DNA of 14,015 nt from Irineochytrium annulatum (Eukaryota; Chytridiomycota; Chytridiomycetes; Chytridiales; Chytridiaceae). Numbering within the stretch: position 1 is the first letter of the stretch; every line of letters begins with the position of its first letter. The notes below the pieces were generated by a model. The model made no database searches and was not told the DNA's origin. It saw only the letters and a list, made by a program, of their open reading frames with translations. The translations under genes were made by a program, and so were the position numbers. The DNA is taken from NCBI GenBank assembly GCA_027600665.1, contig JADGJL010000778.1:1-14015 (forward strand), given 5' to 3'. This document shows, one piece after another, positions 10,166 through 14,015 of this stretch.

Positions 10166-10716
10166 CGTTCTTCATGCATTGTTTTTCTCATATGTCGCGT
10201 AGTCTTGAGTACACTTCTTGAGCGCGACGACTAACGACTGGTTGTCGTCGGTGGATGCATCTATGCTGCATGAAGCAAGATTTAACGCAAATACAAAGCT
10301 TGGGAAGAACAATCAAGTAACTTGATCATAAGGATTTATTTTTTTACGTTCCATTGACGACGGAGGAGGACATACCTTCCGGTCATTTATCAGATAGTTC
10401 ATCAAAGTAAAGCATTAAACCGAATAAGCGAAAAGTGCATGAACGTAGGACAAAGTTGAAGCAGCCGAACTTTTTTTGAAAGAGCATAAAAACAACAATA
10501 AGCAACCAAAACGTAAAGAGCAAAAGCAACCCCCAAAAAAATCTTTAGCTGTAAATTGAGAAAATAACGAGTTACGTAAACGGATAATATGAAAAGAGAA
10601 GGCCAAGTGCTGGGCAGACGATCCAATCGCCCCCGCCTAGTATCTACCGTTACTATAAGCCAATTTATGGGAACGGATACAAGAACCACAACTCCACCCA
10701 GCCGAAAGTGCAAGCC
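10166..10716. other. Intergenic DNA and 3' flank of the minus-strand membrane-protein gene
   Basis: AT-rich, with no supportable gene. The minus-strand open frame 10402-10713 directly follows the neighbouring stop codon in the same frame but is best explained as T-rich 3' UTR (see findings). Confidence 0.5.
10335..10340 (-). terminator. Candidate AATAAA polyadenylation signal
   Basis: AATAAA on the minus strand about 380 nt beyond the stop of the minus-strand membrane-protein gene, inside an A-rich stretch. Fungal poly(A) signals are loose, so this is only a candidate. Confidence 0.35.
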
Positions 10717-12310
10717 CTACTTTCTATTGTCCTTGCTCTTTAGCGCCTCCATCAACCCCTTCCCAAAATTTCTGAAGTTTAATATCGCGACCGCGAACGT
10801 CGCGAGCGCCAACGCGCCCGTGATAGCAATGAACAGCGTTAAGCTATTCTTGACGTTCTGATACTTGTTCGGGTCCGACGTCGTGAAAATGTCGACCTGC
10901 CTTGACACTAGGAATCCCACCGCCCCCGACAGCCCCGCGAGGTTCAACGCCATAAGAATGTTCGACTCCTTAACGACTGAGAAGTATGCCAGGAGGAGAA
11001 GAATGATGGCCAGCAGGGGCGAAATGAAGGTGTAGGTGATGAAGATGATGTCCTTGTACGTGTATCCTTGAACCCAGATGACAAGGATGGTATACTGGAA
11101 GGTGAAGCCGATGAAGAAGAAGACGTCGACCTTGAGGAGCATGACATAGATATGGAAGATGCGGAGACGATCTACAAAAGAGATTAAGTAAAAATGACTG
11201 CATCCAAAGCCGAAAATTCCTAAACTTACGTCTCACGCCCAAATCCGCCCCCAGTTCCTTAAAGATAGACCAGCCAAAGATGTTGTAAAGCTTGCTGGAG
11301 AGAAAGCACCAGACCAGGAAAAAGAGCAAGCTCATAACGATGACGATGATCTCGAAGAGCGCCGTCCGGTGCGCGGTGAAGTTCACGAGGTACGGCTGAA
11401 TCAAGTCATAGTTGCTGGCCTGGGACAGCAGGTTGTTGGACTGCGAGTATTGGAGGAAGGAGTACGAGACGACCGAGAGGTTGAAAAGGGTCTGGCAGAG
11501 GAGCTGAATCTTGGAGGAGCTGATGATCTACAACATATATCAGATCCTGAACGCCGTCTTTCAGTTCCAAAAAAGATACTGACTGAATCGAAGGCGAGAT
11601 ACAGCTGGTAAGCCTGCGAGAAGAGGAAGAGCGACTCGTAGACGGTGATCGCCCTGCCTGAATTGACCAAACCCTGGATGGACTGGTAGGCGTCGTTGTC
11701 GGCCTTCGTCGGCACGTATCCGGTCCTGTTGTTGTAGTCTGAGATGTTCTGCTGGATTGCCCGGAGGTCTGAGAATTCCTGCAGATGTTTCGCTAGGACA
11801 ATGCCCTCGAGTAGCGAGATGATAATGAACTGGGCGATCGACCACAGCAAGGCAAATTTCGACCAATTCGTCTAGCGGATTGACTAGTTAGCATCATTGA
11901 ACTCCTTCCAGCATCCCAACGATTTTTCCCACAGCAGCTGACCCCTCCGTTTATAATCGTGGACTACCTTCCAGCACTATCAGCATTCCCCAATGGCACT
12001 CCTCCCTTCCAATGCATGCCCCGTGAGCAAACGCAGTCAGCTAAGCCATCTTCCAACATCCCCAGCGATCCCCTGCAATCCCCAGCAGCTCTACTGATGC
12101 ATCCCCGCGGCAAAGCCAACTAACTCGACTAGCACCCTCCAGCAATGCATCCCAAAGGTCCAGGCAGTCCTGTCAGCTAACCATTCTCCGGAAGATGCCA
12201 GTTTGCGGCAGGACGTTCGCGATCGGCGATGCCGGCGACTGCGACTCCAGATGCCGGTCATTCCGATGCGCCTGATCGGGGACCCGGTGTAGTGTAGCGT
12301 CCGAGTCCAT
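10717..12310 (-). CDS. Multi-pass membrane protein, UPF0658 Golgi-type family candidate (paralogue A)
   Basis: Proposed exons, in transcript order, are 12310-12182, 11871-11584, 11527-11230 and 11171-10717, giving 389 residues. Introns are 310, 56 and 58 nt, with GT-AG ends and phases 0, 0 and 1. They were placed by alignment with the divergent paralogue. The first exon begins MDSDATLHRVPDQA, matching MNFDQTLQRLPSQA in the partner. Seven or eight hydrophobic helices follow: about 49-70, 118-140, 148-165, 197-225, 250-275 and three more to the C-terminus. Conserved blocks shared with the partner are FALLW.(I/L)AQF, GRAITVYE/DRAITVYE, WSIFKELGAD (225-234), LLKVDVFFF (250-258) and NFGKGLM near the end. 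I recall this pattern from the fungal UPF0658 Golgi membrane proteins of unknown function. The family name is a recollection, not a search result. No catalytic motif is visible. The loop at about 80-110 carries possible N-glycosylation sites (NIS, NRT). Confidence 0.82.
11872..12181 (-). other. Long first intron of paralogue A
   Basis: Donor ATG|GTTAGC, acceptor CCGCTAG and a clear GCTAACTAG branch near the 3' end. At 310 nt it is more than twice the length of any other intron inferred here, and it contains a degenerate repeat. The partner's intron at the equivalent place is 134 nt. A small extra exon inside it cannot be excluded. Confidence 0.7.
11904..12188. repeat. Degenerate intronic repeat (GGGATGC...TGCTGGAAGG type)
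   Basis: On the minus strand, variants of GGGATGCATTGCTGGAAGG recur about five times, near 12155, 12107, 12022, 11992 and 11918. CCTTCCAGCA (plus strand) is exact at 11904 and 11967. A longer duplication pairs GTCAGCTAAGCCATCTTCC at 12036-12054 with a diverged copy at 12172-12188 that spans the exon 1 donor site, about 135 bp apart. The boundaries are by eye. Confidence 0.5.
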
Positions 12311-12546
12311 GGGCGGTCAGGGAGGAGGTCGGGAAGTAAGGCTGGTAGGTGACGGCGTTGCCGAGTGGCTCGTCCCAGAATAGCAAACGGGAAGGGGCGA
12401 TGAGTTTCAGAGCCCAATTTTGCGAGAAGTCGAAGACTCAATAGCAAGAGCAACGGCCGCCAACACCGCCGACATCTCGGCGCCCTGACCAGCCCCGAAA
12501 TCTCGACCACCTCGACCCCGGATCCCCCTCTCATCGAGCGCCGGAC
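12311..12546. promoter_or_regulatory. Bidirectional promoter region between divergent paralogues
   Basis: 236 bp separate the two start codons. It contains both 5' UTRs and probably a shared control region. A CCAAT box is present on the plus strand at 12414-12418, near the middle (AGCCCAATTTT). No TATA box is evident, and GC content is high toward both starts. The sharing is inferred from the head-to-head arrangement. Confidence 0.6.
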
Positions 12547-13892
12547 ATGAACTTCGACCAGACCCTCCAGAGGTTGCCCTCGCAAGCCGCAGATCGCTAC
12601 GAGTCGTCGCCGCCTGTGCAATCACGAAACCTCACGCTGGGTCAGCGCTTGGTCAGTTTCTCCAATGTGTGGGCCGGAGGGATTGAGGAGGGTGACAGTG
12701 GAACTTTGAGGATGGGCCGGAGCCGTGTTGGATCAGGATGGATGGGGTCAGCGAGGGTCTGCCTTGTCTAACCCGTCGCCGACAGGTCCCGAAGGATGGC
12801 TACGCACGATTCGCACTCCTCTGGGCACTAGCACAATTCATCGTCATGAACCTCGCGCAGGTGAGTAAGGGCTTGTTCATGATCTGCTAGCTTTCTTTGG
12901 AGCTGAGCGTGTTTTGCAGGCGATCGTCGTGGTTCAGCACATCCAGGAGTTCAACAACCTCAACGCCATCAACGCATCCATCACCAACCCTGCTAAAAAC
13001 ATCACCAGTGTCATCGACGGCGACCGGGCAATTACCGTGTACGAGGGCCTGTTCATTCTCTCGCAGTTTTTCCAGCTTTATCTGGCCGTTGACGCGGTAA
13101 TGCCAATCGCCTGTGCTATTGCCATTTGTGCCTGATGCATGCTTCTGCAGATCATCAATAGCTCGAAAATCCAGCTCGTCTCCCAGACGGTTTTCAACGC
13201 CTCCGTTGTCTGGTACTCGGTCCTCCAATACACCGAGGGCGCCAAGCTCACCCAATACGCGACCGACCTGCAGAAGCAAGTCCTCGCGGACAACCACTTC
13301 ATCGACCACCGCTCCGCCACGGCCGAGATCGCCGTCATTGTGCTCTCTTTCATCTTTTTCGCCGTCTGGCTCTTCGTCTCCTCCAAGCTTTACAGCGTCT
13401 TCGGCTGGTCCATCTTCAAGGAGCTCGGCGCGGACGTGTCCGTCCGCGAGCGCCTTAAGACCTTCCAGATCTACGTCACGCTGCTGAAGCTGGACGTCTT
13501 CTTCTTCGTCTGCTTCACAATACAGTACGCCATCGTGGTAGTATACGCGAACAAGGACGCCGTCGGTTACACACAGACCACATTCTTCTTCTATTCGGTC
13601 GTCAGCCCGGTGCTTGCTGTCATCATGCTCATCACCGCCTACTACGCCGTCTTGAAGGAGAACAGGCCCCTCATGTTCTTCAACTTCGCGGCGTTCCTCG
13701 GTGTGGTGGGCTACCTGGCCTGGATCGCGATGAGAATCAACAACGGGTCGCTAGCCGGGGCCGGGTTCACCTACCAGACGACGAAGCTGTCGCTCACGCT
13801 GTTCGTCGTCATCACACTCATTATGGCGCTGGGGACCTTTGTGGTCGCTATTATGACTTACCTCAACTTTGGGAAGGGCCTGATGAATGCTC
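12547..13892 (+). CDS. Multi-pass membrane protein, UPF0658 Golgi-type family candidate (paralogue B), 3' end outside window
   Basis: Proposed exons are 12547-12651, 12786-12860, 12920-13096 and 13151-13892, giving 366 residues so far. The GTGAGT donor at 13893 (phase 1) leads to a last exon beyond the window. By comparison with paralogue A, only about ten residues are missing. Introns are 134, 59 and 54 nt, the first three all phase 0. Exon 1 is MNFDQTLQRLPSQA through LGQRL; exon 2 is VPKDGYARFALLW through NLAQ; exon 3 starts AIVVVQHIQEF. Seven or eight membrane helices are visible. The blocks DRAITVYE, WSIFKELGAD, LLKLDVFFF and NFGKGLM align with paralogue A without large gaps across the core, at roughly 45% identity by eye. 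The function is unknown. The UPF0658 assignment rests on recalled family appearance. The asparagines in INASITNPAKNIT are possible glycosylation sites in the first loop. Confidence 0.83.
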
Positions 13893-14015
13893 GTGAGTAT
13901 TTTTCCTTCAATTGCCTTTCGTCACTTCCTTTTTTTTTTTTTTTTTTTATTAAATATTAAACAAAACAAAAAAGAAATTGAAGAGGAAAAAAGGGAAAGT
14001 TAAAAAAAAAAAAAG
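13893..14015 (+). other. Start of the last intron of paralogue B, with a poly-T tract
   Basis: It begins at GTGAGT and includes 19 consecutive T at 13930-13948, followed by TAAATATTAA and A-rich sequence to the window end. No acceptor that would give a short family-like C-terminus is seen before the edge. Confidence 0.6.

Noticed and set aside
12091..12621. 176-codon minus-strand open frame over the divergent promoter
   Set aside because: It overlaps the complement of paralogue B's first exon and is out of frame with paralogue A's matched first exon, so it is most likely chance in GC-rich DNA.
1..14015. tRNA or rRNA genes, CRISPR arrays, transposon ends or viral genes
   Set aside because: Scanned by eye for B-box sequences, regular spaced repeats, long terminal inverted repeats and reverse transcriptase, integrase or transposase motifs; none was seen.

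Overview
This looks like a nuclear genome segment from a fungus. Genes carry short GT-AG introns, mostly 36-139 nt, with CTAAC/CTGAC-type branch sequences a short way before the acceptor. Coding DNA is GC-rich and intergenic DNA is AT-rich. Three of the four genes encode proteins with long low-complexity stretches. The paired membrane proteins resemble the fungal UPF0658 Golgi family. An early-diverging fungus is possible, but the phylum cannot be fixed from the sequence alone. No bacterial, viral or transposon features are evident.

Layout from left to right. (1) At 119-3436 (+) is a spliced gene for a coiled-coil protein of about 1041 residues. Its first coiled coil carries a motif like the CC1 box of dynein adaptors (TRAK/HAP1/BICD type). 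Its 3' part is split by four introns that are all in phase 2. (2) At 3437-4923 is AT-rich convergent intergenic DNA with no supportable gene. (3) At 4924-9088 (-) is a five-exon gene for a CCR4-family poly(A) nuclease of about 1287 residues. All the catalytic residues are present. It has a Gln-rich N-terminus, no leucine-rich repeats, a long insertion before the catalytic SDH motif and a Gly-rich tail. (4) From 9089 to 10716 is mostly non-coding DNA. It holds the CCR4-like 5' flank, a possible decayed gene fragment near 9690-10170, and the 3' flank of the next gene. (5) At 10717-12310 (-) and 12547-13892 (+, running off the window) are two paralogous multi-pass membrane proteins. They lie head to head with 236 bp between their start codons, so they probably share a promoter.

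The genes do not form an operon and need not act together. The paralogue pair is the clearest organised unit: an inverted duplication with two shared intron positions and at least three that differ. Exon structures were inferred by eye from splice signals, reading phase and alignment between the paralogues or with remembered CCR4 family motifs. The 5' ends of the first and third genes are the least certain parts.
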